Assembly (NCBI GenBank): GCA_965198415.1
Contig: CBDAPN010000031.1
Location: 124,001 to 188,000, forward strand
Direction of reading: 5' to 3'
From: Endozoicomonas sp965198415
GTDB lineage: Bacteria > Pseudomonadota > Gammaproteobacteria > Pseudomonadales > Endozoicomonadaceae
Length of the DNA stretch: 64,000 nt
This document shows positions 9,701-17,612 of this stretch, in pieces. The notes under the pieces are model-generated. The model was not told the DNA's origin. It was given only the letters and a program-made list of their open reading frames with translations, and did no database searches. The position numbers were made by a program, and so were the translations under genes. Positions within the stretch are counted from its first letter, which is position 1. The number at the start of each line of letters is the position of its first letter.

Positions 9701-12700
9701 CAAAGGTAAGCCAAAAGATTAATCGTCAGTTTGATGATTACGGTTATGTGACTGACAGTTTAGCCATTACCTACCCAAGAAGAAATTATGATGGGGTTTT
9801 ACATCATACAGAAAGTCAAAATACTTTATGGATAGTGCGTAATCAGTGTGAGTACATTAATAAAAAAGAGACCACTTTACTGCTAACCGGTTATAAAAAT
9901 AAGGTAATCAATCACCAGATAGAAGGGTTGACACTAGCGAGTAATAAACCGCATTTTAACTTTGAAGATATAACAGAAAGCCTACTGAAAGCATCAGTGC
10001 ATAAGGTTCTAGGGCACGCAAAACATTTTTATTATGACGCTGAAAAAAGCACTGTAGCGAAGTTAGGTGAAATCACAGACCAAGCGTTAGCAAGTCATAC
10101 AGAGACCATTGTTTATGAAAAGGAGCATTTGAATGACCTTTTTGTAACCGACGACAAACGCTTTGAATCCGTTTCAGAGTTAGAAAACATCTTAAAAGAT
10201 GAAGGCCATTACATCACATCTGAACGTGATCCGTATTGGTGGCAAAGTTCATCAAAACAAACATACGGTAACGCAGAAAAATTCTACTTACCTATCCGTA
10301 TTACAGATGAAATGGGTAATACAACCACATTCGATTATGATAAATACCATTTAAAGGTAAATAAGGTGACCAATGCTTATTCTCATAGCATTGAGACACA
10401 GTGGAATTATAGATGCATGCAGTTAGCCCAACTGACCGACTTGAATAGCAACGTTTTTTTCTACCAATATGACGCGGTTGGTCGTCTGATAAAATCCAGC
10501 TACCAGGGTAAAGTCGAAGGTAAACTAACCGGCTTCAACACCCTTTCTGGTGAGAGTTCAGCCTATTCGGTCAGAGATATTATCGCCAATCCACAAGGTA
10601 TGATCGATGGCGCAGCACAAATTCAGGCCTACGATGACTTTAGTTGGATGGGGCGTTTGAATGCAGAAACCATCATGAGCAACGATAGCTCAATGACCAG
10701 TGAGTTAGCCACCCACTTGGTGACAGAGCTCGTGAAAATACACTGGCTAACTCGAGATGGGAACATTAGATCCTCAGCCCATTATGCAGCCAAAGAAAAT
10801 GCGTTCCATATACCGTTTACAGCAGACTTTTCTTTACACCCTGAGCAGTTGAAAAAAATCCAGCAGGGCATACAGGCCGCACAGCGTCAACCCACACGCC
10901 AAATTTTAGTTGATGCAGAAAACTACAGCAAAGAAGAAGCACCGGTAAAAACAAGAGTTGCGCTCTATTATCACGATGGGTTTGGGCGAAAGCTGCAAGA
11001 GAAAGTAAAAGTTGAGAAGGGTCAAGCGATCAATGTTGATGAGAAAAAAGATATTCTGCTTGAAGAAGGTCAGCCTAAACAAACCATTACCGATAATCGT
11101 TGGTTAACCTCAGGGCGTACGGTGTTCAACAACAAAGGGCTGCCAGTACAAAAGTATGAGCCTTATTATCTAGACTCCAGCGCATTTTTAGACATTGAAG
11201 AACTCAACAAATTCGGGGTCAGTAGTACGCATTACTATGACGCAGTGGGTCGTATTGTCAGGCTGGTCTCTGCTAAAGGTTTTGCCAGTAAAACGGAATA
11301 TCACCCTTGGTATCAATTAGCGTTTGATCACAACGATAACTTGCTGGACAGTCCGTATTATCAAGTTAATTTAACCAAAACTCCGGATAAAAACTCCCCT
11401 TACTATGATGAACTTGTGGTTAACCATCTCAATAAAAAGGATGATTCACCTAAAAATATAAAAACGCTGCAAGGTATTGAACAAAGAAAAGCGACCCACT
11501 CGGCACTGCCTATGGTGGATACACCGACAGTAATGATTTTTGATGGGCTGAATAATTTGACTTCAAAAATACGGCTGAATAATAGTGTCATCACCGCTGA
11601 ACAGTTATCTTCGATTTATACTGACGAGGAACACAGAAAAAAATTATTGGCTTTGTTACAAGAGAGCGGGATAGTAACTAGTCAAAACACATTAAGTAAT
11701 CAATTTAATGGAGAGTTATCCGATTTACCTGATATGTTGAATTTCAGAAAAAAAGAGGTCTTGCAGTTTCTCAACAACCAGCATGAGGAACGTAAATTCC
11801 AGTCCTATATGAATCATAATATAAAAAGCCAATTACTTGATGAACAAGATGACCGAATCAGAGCACTGGGAAAAAGAAATTGTGAGTACATTTTTAACCT
11901 ATCTAAAAAAGTAAAAAGCACGAGTGTCGATGCCGGCGTTCACTGGCAATTAGAGAATGCGGGTGGCCAGGTAATCTGGCAAAGCGATGGGCGTAACAAT
12001 GTTTTGCGTTCTAAGTATGATAAATTAAACCGTCTTATACAGCTCAAGCAGCAAGATGGCGACAAATTGCGTATTCGTGAGCGTTATGACTACGGCGACA
12101 GCTTGCCTGAAAGTGAAAACACAACGGATAATAACCTAAGAGGACGACTGTATAAGCGTTTTGATCAAACAGGATTACAAATAGCGTCTGTTTACGGCAT
12201 GAATGGCGAGTTGATTGAAAAACAAATTGTCCCTTTAAAATCCTATAAACAAACGGTGGACTGGCCTGCCACTGGCGATGCGCCGGATCTGTTAGAGACA
12301 GAGCAGCACGGGGTAACCACCTCCTATAATGCGCTAGGGCAGCAAACACAGGTCGTAAATTCTGTGCCTGCCGTTGAACCTCAGCTTTACACCACCAAAT
12401 ACCAATATTACCCCTCTGGTCGTTTAGCTGCAGTTAAGCACAAACCACCACAAAGTTCTGATGAGCAGGTGATGCTAACCGACGTTGAATACGCCGCAAA
12501 TGGCTTGGTTTTAAAAGAGACACACAGCGGCTTGGTTTCAGAGTATGAATATGAAAAGAGTACGTTGAATTTGTTACGGGTTGTGACTAAAAAAACTCAG
12601 GGAGGAGCGCTTGTACGAGATGAACGATTGTCTTATGACCCGGCGGGTAATTTAGTGATCGTCCGGGATGCCGCTAATAATGATCATTTTGCTCATCACC

Positions 12701-14535
12701 CGTCCGCTGAACCCGTTAGCCATTACCAATATGATGCGCTGCACCGCATCGTCAGTGCTAAAGGGCGCAAACAAATGGGTTTATTAAATAGCAGAGACTT
12801 GCCTCAGGCTTTGCAGTTGCAATCAGGCTTTAAACACATGTTGCACGGTTATACTCAACATTTTTCTTATGATAAGGGACATAATATAACCAAGGTTTCT
12901 ACACGGGGGGACACCGATCAAACCATTAGCTTTCTTGTTGATAACAGCAGTAACCGAAGCGCTGTAAACCCAGCGACTGCTGAGCAGCTTAAGGCAATGT
13001 TCGACGCCCAGGGCAATCAAATACAATTGGCTGGCGCAGACAATCAGCAAAAAATGTTTTGGGACGCAAAAAACCAGTTACAAAAAGTGGTTTTAGTTGA
13101 TCGCAACGGTGATAAAGATGATGCAGAGTACTATCAATATGACCACACAGGACAACGTTTTAGAAAAGTGACTGAACGTTACAGCAAGGATTTAAATACA
13201 GTTAATGTGGAGCACGTATTATATTTTGGTGAGATAGAAATCAGAAGTAAGGGGCGCCGCTCTGCAACAACAGACACTGTTGAGTTAAATGAGCTTTTAC
13301 ACATTCAAAATTTATACGCAGGTTCGCAAGGAAAATCCCTGTTTTATCGCTGGCTGCAAGGTACTCCGGCTGATCAAGTCAATAACCACTATCGCCTGAC
13401 GCTCACCAGTGCCTCAGGGCAGGCTCAAGTTGATTTTACCGCACAAGGGGAGTTAATTTCTTTTGTGGAACACTTTCCATTTGGCGGCATTGCTGTTCAC
13501 TCTACCGCTAAAGATTCCGATATTAAATTGAAATATTATCGTTACAGCGGGAAAGAGCGTGACGCTACCGGATTATATTATTATGGCTCACGTTACTATG
13601 CACCATGGCAACGGCGTTGGATAAGTACAGACCCTGCAGGCCATATTGATGGCCTGAACTTGTACAGTTTTGCGCAGAATAACCCAACGACCTACAGCGA
13701 TTACAACGGTTTGATGTTCAGAAGCAAGAAATACGACTTAACTGTTGATGCAAAAAATCAGCTCACAACCAGTGAAGATAATGCCGTAAAACTGCTCTCA
13801 TTTAAGCGAATTGCGGATGATGTGAATAAAAAAGAGGAGCAAAAAGAAGAAACGGAAAAAGAAGAAGAAAAACGGACGACTGCACAAATACAAGCTCGAA
13901 GCCTTATTAACGACATCGTATCAGCCTATCTGAACGCAACTGAAAATAATCTCTCACAAAGCAAAGAAAAAGTTTTTGCCGCTTATAAAGATTTGAAAGC
14001 GTTAGTGGATTCAAAAGCACTCGATGCAGATCAATTAGGACAGTCTTTTCAAGATGTAGGAAAGGATATTGTCGCTGCTCGTAGCGCCACTGAAAGCGAC
14101 AGAGCAGCCCGAGGGCAGAGCCCGCAAAAAAGCGACCGATACCTCCTTGCCAGAGAGTTCGATCAGTTGACCAGTCAGGTTACATCCGCCGAAAAAGCGG
14201 CAAGTGTATCAGCCCCAATATCATCACCCGCTCCAACTTCAGATTTTGATGATGTGGTCTCTATTGCAGGTTTTGATGAAAATTTAAATTTCGACAGCAG
14301 TGTTAGTGACGTCACAGAGGACATTCAAGCTGAAAGCGTTGAGGCCATCAGAGTGGATATTGACATTGATAATAACGATGTTAATCACTCGGCAAAAAGC
14401 GATTTACCAAGAAGCCCATCGCAAAGATTTTCAACAGGTCAGGCAGCTACAAGAAGAAGTACCCCCCAAGCGCATAACTTTGATACGTTGCAAGACATAA
14501 TGAACTATCTCCAATCCGATTTTTTGGCATGGTAA
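6793..14535 (+). CDS. Tc toxin TcB-TcC fusion protein
   Basis: A 2580-aa protein joining the TcB and TcC components of an ABC (Tc) toxin. Residues about 30-350 form the SpvB-like domain (GGASLAGMAEQIKSNEFTG; NTPSLTLQYQSG). FG-GAP/VCBS-like beta-propeller blades follow (FADLTGDGRGDIVLIG; LADIDGSGTADIIYVDG). Many YD/RHS repeats build the cocoon, closed by the conserved RHS core RYSGKERDATGLYYYGSRYY ... DPAGHIDGLNLY near residue 2260, whose aspartates act in autocleavage in TccC homologues. The core ends at about L2307; residues 2308-2580 are the variable toxin part. That part has a Lys/Glu coiled-coil stretch, then Ser/Asp-rich sequence with no recognised enzyme motif. It has no signal peptide. 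The ATG at 6793 lacks a clear ribosome site; ATG 6826, after AAGAG, is an alternative. Confidence 0.92.
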   Translation: MTDISKLKSSTMQPVIKQAKADRVNHVNSNETTKDYAGQYFGNGGASLAGMAEQIKSNEFTGSMGFSYPLTLTESRSNTPSLTLQYQSGVGHSTYGMGFDIALAQISRRTAGTGTPKYDNSDTFSFNGKYLVPELDSKQNPISRTETINSTTYTTQTFIPREQERPVIIDLFTNQSDDSDSFWRVRQSDNTVMIFGRNATARIANPADERQVFAWLLEEVVDSKGNHQRWYYKAENTEGVNLESDSVERQRDHQTNRYLKRIAYGNSNQPAVAPYTLMSKEPSVNWLFEVVLDYGEHNVATTNINPYDDGKKRWLLRKDSFSNYRMGFEVRTHRLCQNILLFHRFDELSTGYPVLVKRWQLAYDSSQVLSLLRSITAIGSIFQPDSPEQPYREQPLPPVDLHYQKFKHQQGQFTELKPAKDSGRLPGLNYGQYQLVDLFQQGIACAVYQDKQWLYYREPTQIEKDKQGQYQLSYGELNRIKQLPAAGAKGLQLTNVTAEGEIELVNPEPGRAGFYQASGEGEWQQFVPFEAFPSEAGHRGIEFADLTGDGRGDIVLIGPHSVRFYPNKGKKGFAPAIENTNLPKDFPRTTQGNRNALFGFSDLLGSGQAHLFHILHNKVEVWPNLGHGRFGARIDMKNPPQLDDEGFEPDGLFLADIDGSGTADIIYVDGDKAIVYLNLLGNGFAKPFEIKLPFPIDSVNQVSFADVFGCGTNALIVTVIHPDVRHYAYDFSRGNKPYLLNAVNNNKGKKINITYGSSAHEYQRDKFNKQAWVSKLPLAVQVVKKLDVTDEVNEITLGKSFTYHHGFYDFFEREYRGFAKVETFESESHVSEKNKIAPSAPLCRIDWFHNGDEHWDDYLKELQKGYYGQDKVAKNLNDSLYLNNASLSAKHLETFKRDAKRSLSGIRVRSELYGMKGGLKRPHPYTVMENRYCIKLYQKPKNTAEHANSSVQKLLLESIEYQYDETPQDPKVSQKINRQFDDYGYVTDSLAITYPRRNYDGVLHHTESQNTLWIVRNQCEYINKKETTLLLTGYKNKVINHQIEGLTLASNKPHFNFEDITESLLKASVHKVLGHAKHFYYDAEKSTVAKLGEITDQALASHTETIVYEKEHLNDLFVTDDKRFESVSELENILKDEGHYITSERDPYWWQSSSKQTYGNAEKFYLPIRITDEMGNTTTFDYDKYHLKVNKVTNAYSHSIETQWNYRCMQLAQLTDLNSNVFFYQYDAVGRLIKSSYQGKVEGKLTGFNTLSGESSAYSVRDIIANPQGMIDGAAQIQAYDDFSWMGRLNAETIMSNDSSMTSELATHLVTELVKIHWLTRDGNIRSSAHYAAKENAFHIPFTADFSLHPEQLKKIQQGIQAAQRQPTRQILVDAENYSKEEAPVKTRVALYYHDGFGRKLQEKVKVEKGQAINVDEKKDILLEEGQPKQTITDNRWLTSGRTVFNNKGLPVQKYEPYYLDSSAFLDIEELNKFGVSSTHYYDAVGRIVRLVSAKGFASKTEYHPWYQLAFDHNDNLLDSPYYQVNLTKTPDKNSPYYDELVVNHLNKKDDSPKNIKTLQGIEQRKATHSALPMVDTPTVMIFDGLNNLTSKIRLNNSVITAEQLSSIYTDEEHRKKLLALLQESGIVTSQNTLSNQFNGELSDLPDMLNFRKKEVLQFLNNQHEERKFQSYMNHNIKSQLLDEQDDRIRALGKRNCEYIFNLSKKVKSTSVDAGVHWQLENAGGQVIWQSDGRNNVLRSKYDKLNRLIQLKQQDGDKLRIRERYDYGDSLPESENTTDNNLRGRLYKRFDQTGLQIASVYGMNGELIEKQIVPLKSYKQTVDWPATGDAPDLLETEQHGVTTSYNALGQQTQVVNSVPAVEPQLYTTKYQYYPSGRLAAVKHKPPQSSDEQVMLTDVEYAANGLVLKETHSGLVSEYEYEKSTLNLLRVVTKKTQGGALVRDERLSYDPAGNLVIVRDAANNDHFAHHPSAEPVSHYQYDALHRIVSAKGRKQMGLLNSRDLPQALQLQSGFKHMLHGYTQHFSYDKGHNITKVSTRGDTDQTISFLVDNSSNRSAVNPATAEQLKAMFDAQGNQIQLAGADNQQKMFWDAKNQLQKVVLVDRNGDKDDAEYYQYDHTGQRFRKVTERYSKDLNTVNVEHVLYFGEIEIRSKGRRSATTDTVELNELLHIQNLYAGSQGKSLFYRWLQGTPADQVNNHYRLTLTSASGQAQVDFTAQGELISFVEHFPFGGIAVHSTAKDSDIKLKYYRYSGKERDATGLYYYGSRYYAPWQRRWISTDPAGHIDGLNLYSFAQNNPTTYSDYNGLMFRSKKYDLTVDAKNQLTTSEDNAVKLLSFKRIADDVNKKEEQKEETEKEEEKRTTAQIQARSLINDIVSAYLNATENNLSQSKEKVFAAYKDLKALVDSKALDADQLGQSFQDVGKDIVAARSATESDRAARGQSPQKSDRYLLAREFDQLTSQVTSAEKAASVSAPISSPAPTSDFDDVVSIAGFDENLNFDSSVSDVTEDIQAESVEAIRVDIDIDNNDVNHSAKSDLPRSPSQRFSTGQAATRRSTPQAHNFDTLQDIMNYLQSDFLAW

Positions 14536-14760
14536 ATTGACAGATACTGTTCAGCAACAAGCTGTCACCACAATACAAAATTCTAAGGCTTAATTATTGA
14601 CTGTCTTGCTTCGGGTACTTTTATTGAATACGGTTCTAATCACCTTATTGATGAACAACGGGTGAGAAATAGCTACTTCGTTTTATAGTCACTAAAATAG
14701 TCGTTAATTTAACTGCTTTGGTGACATCTGGATAGATAACTTATTAATGAAGTATCCATT

Positions 14761-15207
14761 ATGAACTTACATCTGAAAATTTTGGAATGGGTCATTGGTC
14801 CATTAGCTCTTGGGTATGGGTCTTTTATGATGTTCATAGTGAGGCGTATGTATCTAAATAGAGTAAGCGCACATGAACGAATGGACCGTATTGAATCAGA
14901 GCTCACTAGAAAATATGGGCATGCACTTAAAGAATTCAACGTTATTAAGAAGGATTTCGCAGGTCATAAAGTTGAAATAGAGCACCGGCTTACGAAAAGC
15001 CTGAAAATAGGGGATCTGGAAAACATGATAAACGACATCAAAAAGATGAAAAAAAACATTTCTGATTGTCAGGTTGCTAATGAAAGAGAATTTAATAAAT
15101 TCGTTCGACGGGACGAATTTATTGCTATTATAAATTTTCTAGGTGCAAGAATCGCTGAAAAAGAAATCATAACAACAAATAAGAATATTTCTGACGAAAG
15201 TGCATAG
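14761..15207 (+). CDS. single-pass membrane coiled-coil protein
   Basis: A 148-aa protein with one N-terminal hydrophobic segment (residues 9-30, WVIGPLALGYGSFMMFIV) followed by RR and a long charged, helical part with heptad-like spacing (ESELTRKYGHALKEFNVIKK). It resembles the one-membrane-anchor coiled-coil proteins seen in phage lysis regions, but I cannot name a family. It opens the run of small genes between tcB-C and tcA that includes a phage-type transglycosylase, so a role in envelope disruption or toxin release is plausible. Start ATG 14761 has only a weak GAAG upstream. Confidence 0.6.
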   Translation: MNLHLKILEWVIGPLALGYGSFMMFIVRRMYLNRVSAHERMDRIESELTRKYGHALKEFNVIKKDFAGHKVEIEHRLTKSLKIGDLENMINDIKKMKKNISDCQVANEREFNKFVRRDEFIAIINFLGARIAEKEIITTNKNISDESA

Positions 15208-15327
15208 GTTGAGTTTATTATTTGGATATCATTCCCTGAGCAATAGACTCCATCAAATTATGTTGAAACTGATCGATTATATTTACAATTGTCGTCTAAA
15301 CTGAATAGAAACCAGAAGGGGTATGAA

Positions 15328-15519
15328 ATGAAAGACAAAAGTTTACCATTTGCGAAACTATCTAAATTAAAACAACAGCGTAAAATTCAGAAAGATATTG
15401 AGGAGTTTATACGCAACGGCGGTCATATTAAAAGTATAAAAAAGGGTAAAGCGGACGGCTTGTGCTGTTTAAAAATATCCGATCTGGAAATGCGCTTCGG
15501 GTTTTACCGACAAATCTGA
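15328..15519 (+). CDS. small basic hypothetical protein
   Basis: 63 aa, Lys-rich, soluble (LPFAKLSKLKQQRKIQKD, then CCLKISDLEMRFGFYRQI). ATG 15328 is chosen because AGAAGGGG stands 7 nt before it; the longer in-frame reading from 15289 lacks such a site. Basic character and size would suit a nucleic-acid-binding regulator, but no known fold is visible. It belongs to the small-gene cluster between tcB-C and the lysis-like genes. Confidence 0.5.
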   Translation: MKDKSLPFAKLSKLKQQRKIQKDIEEFIRNGGHIKSIKKGKADGLCCLKISDLEMRFGFYRQI

Positions 15520-15833
15520 TGAGCAATTTTTATTCAAGGCGATGAGAATCGTCGTTGCCTTCTATTTTCTGGCGTAACTACAAATAGTACGCTTTGTACT
15601 CGACGCTACATTTTATGACCGTTAATTTGAAATCATGGTTATAAATTATTAATTAGTTATAACCATTTTCACGGGCAGAAAAGGTTGAGCTTAGTCATGG
15701 ATAACTATTTCGAATATACTGCTTGGGTACTATAAATAGTCTCTGCTTATAAATGATTATTTATGACGGTACTTGTATGAACATTACTCACACTTTTTAG
15801 TCTATGAGCTACTGAATAGTTAAGGCAAAAGAT
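15520..15833. other. AT-rich control region of the lysis-like genes
   Basis: No gene seen. It contains a near-perfect inverted repeat, ATGGTTATAA (15635-15644) with TTATAACCAT (15657-15666), followed by TTTTC, which could be an operator or a weak terminator for the upstream gene. The remainder is AT-rich and would be a natural place for the promoter of the next gene. Confidence 0.45.
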
Positions 15834-16208
15834 ATGTCAAAACGCCGCATCGATGCTGTTGACGTGTTGTTAGAAGAGTGGGCCACCTGGCGTGTTTTGT
15901 TTCATAATTTTGAGGTCAGCACCGGCCACAGTCCACTAGTGCATTTTAATGACCCACGCAGCACGGTATCAGTTGGCAGTATACCACTATGGTATGGAGC
16001 TAAAACCCGTCCTGTATTGTTAGCACTGGACCATGACTTATCAATCACATTCGATGCAACCATAGTTGCACAGCTTGTTGTTTGTTTTGGTACTCCAGGC
16101 TCTCTTGAAAAGAAGGCCAAAGCCATAGAAATTAGCGCTTATAGATTACAGAAGCTTTCAAAAAATGCCCGGCGCATTGCTCTTGAGCATATTTCCCAAA
16201 CTGTCTGA
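15834..16208 (+). CDS. phage late-regulator-like (antiterminator Q-like) protein
   Basis: 124 aa, soluble. The N-terminus (DAVDVLLEEWATWRVLF) and the C-terminal helix-turn-helix-like stretch (VVCFGTPGSLEKKAKAIEIS, then RLQKLSKNARRIALEHI) resemble small phage antitermination or late-transcription proteins, where a helix pair follows a GxxxxKA-like segment. Such a protein would switch on the following lysis-type genes. The assignment rests on general pattern and context, not on a decisive motif. The stop overlaps the ribosome-binding site of the next gene, so the two are co-transcribed. Confidence 0.45.
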   Translation: MSKRRIDAVDVLLEEWATWRVLFHNFEVSTGHSPLVHFNDPRSTVSVGSIPLWYGAKTRPVLLALDHDLSITFDATIVAQLVVCFGTPGSLEKKAKAIEISAYRLQKLSKNARRIALEHISQTV

Positions 16209-16218
16209 GGTTTTCATC

Positions 16219-16422
16219 ATGAGTTACAGTAGCGACGCCATGAATAAAATTATTTCACAGTACAACACCAAACATTATTTAAAAACCATCAATAGAGAAA
16301 ATAGTTGGTGGCGACTGGAACAGTTGCTCGATTATGAAATATCACATAAGCATCGACAAAAGGTGATTCACCATTTAATCAGTTTGATTGAAGATAAGCG
16401 TCGTGAGTTCACAGACTACTAA
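16219..16422 (+). CDS. small hypothetical protein of the lysis-like cassette
   Basis: 67 aa, starting at ATG 16219 with TGAGG 8 nt upstream, which is also the stop region of the preceding gene. A longer in-frame reading from 16165 lies inside that gene and is unlikely. The protein is helical, rich in His/Lys/Tyr (HKHRQKVIHHLISLIEDKRR), with no membrane segment. No family recognised. Tight coupling with the upstream regulator-like gene suggests one operon. Confidence 0.5.
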   Translation: MSYSSDAMNKIISQYNTKHYLKTINRENSWWRLEQLLDYEISHKHRQKVIHHLISLIEDKRREFTDY

Positions 16423-16613
16423 TATCCGTAGTAGTTCCTAATGACGACCGGGGTATTGTATTTACCACCAACAAACCACTACCCGTAATAGAGTGGGTAC
16501 AGTTATCTCCCCTGTGCAGCGTGATGACGTATCGTACTTGAAATCAATACTGAGTTATGCACCAGTGCAAACGACAGCAATACAGCAGTTTTTTTATTGT
16601 GGGATATTATACA

Positions 16614-17162
16614 ATGAAAGCAAGCCACCTGCTCAGTGTGGTTATTATTCCAACACTGCAATACTTGGAGATGGATTCGACTGTTGCTCGCTATTTACTT
16701 TTGGGAACGGCTGCACAAGAAAGTCAAATGGGTAACTATCTGGTTCAGTCCGGGAGTGGACCTGCTTTGGGTATTTACCAAATGGAACCGGCAACTCACC
16801 AGGATATCTGGAATAATTATCTACAATACCGCTCTAAATTGGTCGGAAAAATAAACGGTTTACTATGTTCGGGTTTTCCTAAAAAAGAGCAATTAGCTGC
16901 AAATCTTTTTTATGCCACGGCCATGACTCGTATTCACTACCTGCGCGTGTCAGAGCCTTTACCAGAGTTGTCCGTCATTCAGTTAGCACATTACTGGAAG
17001 AAGTATTACAACACCAACAAAGGTAAGGGGAAGGCCTCGGATTTTGAGCGGTGTTTCAAGCGTTTGATAGGAGAGCCAGATGATCAATATTCTTGCCGGT
17101 CTGCTCCAAATGGGAGTGGGCTGGTTAGAGGGAAGACAGCAGTTACAGAAAGCCAAAGTTGA
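16614..17162 (+). CDS. phage-type lytic transglycosylase / endolysin
   Basis: A 182-aa SLT-like muramidase of the kind found in phage lysis modules. The block LLLGTAAQESQMGNYLVQSG carries the catalytic glutamate (E36 counted from ATG 16614), and PALGIYQMEPATH is the conserved substrate-binding segment. It would cleave the glycan strands of peptidoglycan. I choose ATG 16614 over 16557 because homologues begin about 30 residues before the catalytic Glu. There is no signal peptide, so it needs a holin-like partner to reach the wall; the next gene, overlapping by 83 nt, is a membrane protein that could do this. Placed between tcB-C and tcA, it suggests toxin release by controlled lysis. Confidence 0.8.
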   Translation: MKASHLLSVVIIPTLQYLEMDSTVARYLLLGTAAQESQMGNYLVQSGSGPALGIYQMEPATHQDIWNNYLQYRSKLVGKINGLLCSGFPKKEQLAANLFYATAMTRIHYLRVSEPLPELSVIQLAHYWKKYYNTNKGKGKASDFERCFKRLIGEPDDQYSCRSAPNGSGLVRGKTAVTESQS

Positions 17163-17499
17163 TCAGCAAGTGGCAGAGTCGAAGCAAAAATCGAAATTGA
17201 TTGCCGACACCCGCAGTAATAATCACTCCTGGGAACTGGCGGCCTTAGCGGCTGATCGACTTTCCACACTACGTAAGTTAAGTTTTGTTTTGTTTACTGC
17301 CCCAATTCTTTACACTGTTTATGACCCTGAGCATGCACAACGTGTGTGGGATGCATTAGACACGGTGCCAGATTGGATTATTGGTGTTCAATTAACAATG
17401 ACAGGGTTTATTTGGGCAGCCAAGCCGTTAAGTAATCTCGGAGCCATGCTAGCAGGTAGGCGTACTGCACAGCCTACGCTTTCCCAAAAGGGAAAATAA
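17080..17499 (+). CDS. phage holin-like membrane protein
   Basis: 139 aa. A short amphipathic start (MINILAGLLQMGVGWLEGRQ) precedes a charged, Gln/Lys-rich helix, then a conserved HSWELAAL segment. Two hydrophobic segments follow: LSFVLFTAPILYTVYDP, and, after WDALDTVPDWIIGV, LTMTGFIWAAKPL. This layout matches a family of phage proteins encoded next to SLT-type endolysins and thought to act as holins or lysis accessories. The start ATG at 17080 lies inside the upstream gene, with AGGAG before it, giving an 83-nt overlap typical of compact phage lysis cassettes. Confidence 0.65.
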   Translation: MINILAGLLQMGVGWLEGRQQLQKAKVDQQVAESKQKSKLIADTRSNNHSWELAALAADRLSTLRKLSFVLFTAPILYTVYDPEHAQRVWDALDTVPDWIIGVQLTMTGFIWAAKPLSNLGAMLAGRRTAQPTLSQKGK

Positions 17500-17612
17500 C
17501 TGTGAACCAAGTGCTGTCGCTCGATTTAATTTCTCAACGCTATTGAATCAATTTAAGGAGCGTGTTGTAAAAGCTATCTATTTAACCAACTTAAATTAAA
17601 GGCGGTGTTCTC

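Noticed and set aside
16493..16854. Extra frames overlapping the transglycosylase gene (80 and 72 codons)
   Set aside because: Shifted readings of the same DNA without family resemblance or ribosome sites.
17560..17580. TGTTGTAAAAG resembling the core of a Tus-binding Ter site
   Set aside because: Matches only the short core, lacks the flanking bases of known Ter sites, and is 33 kb from the Tus-like gene; likely chance.
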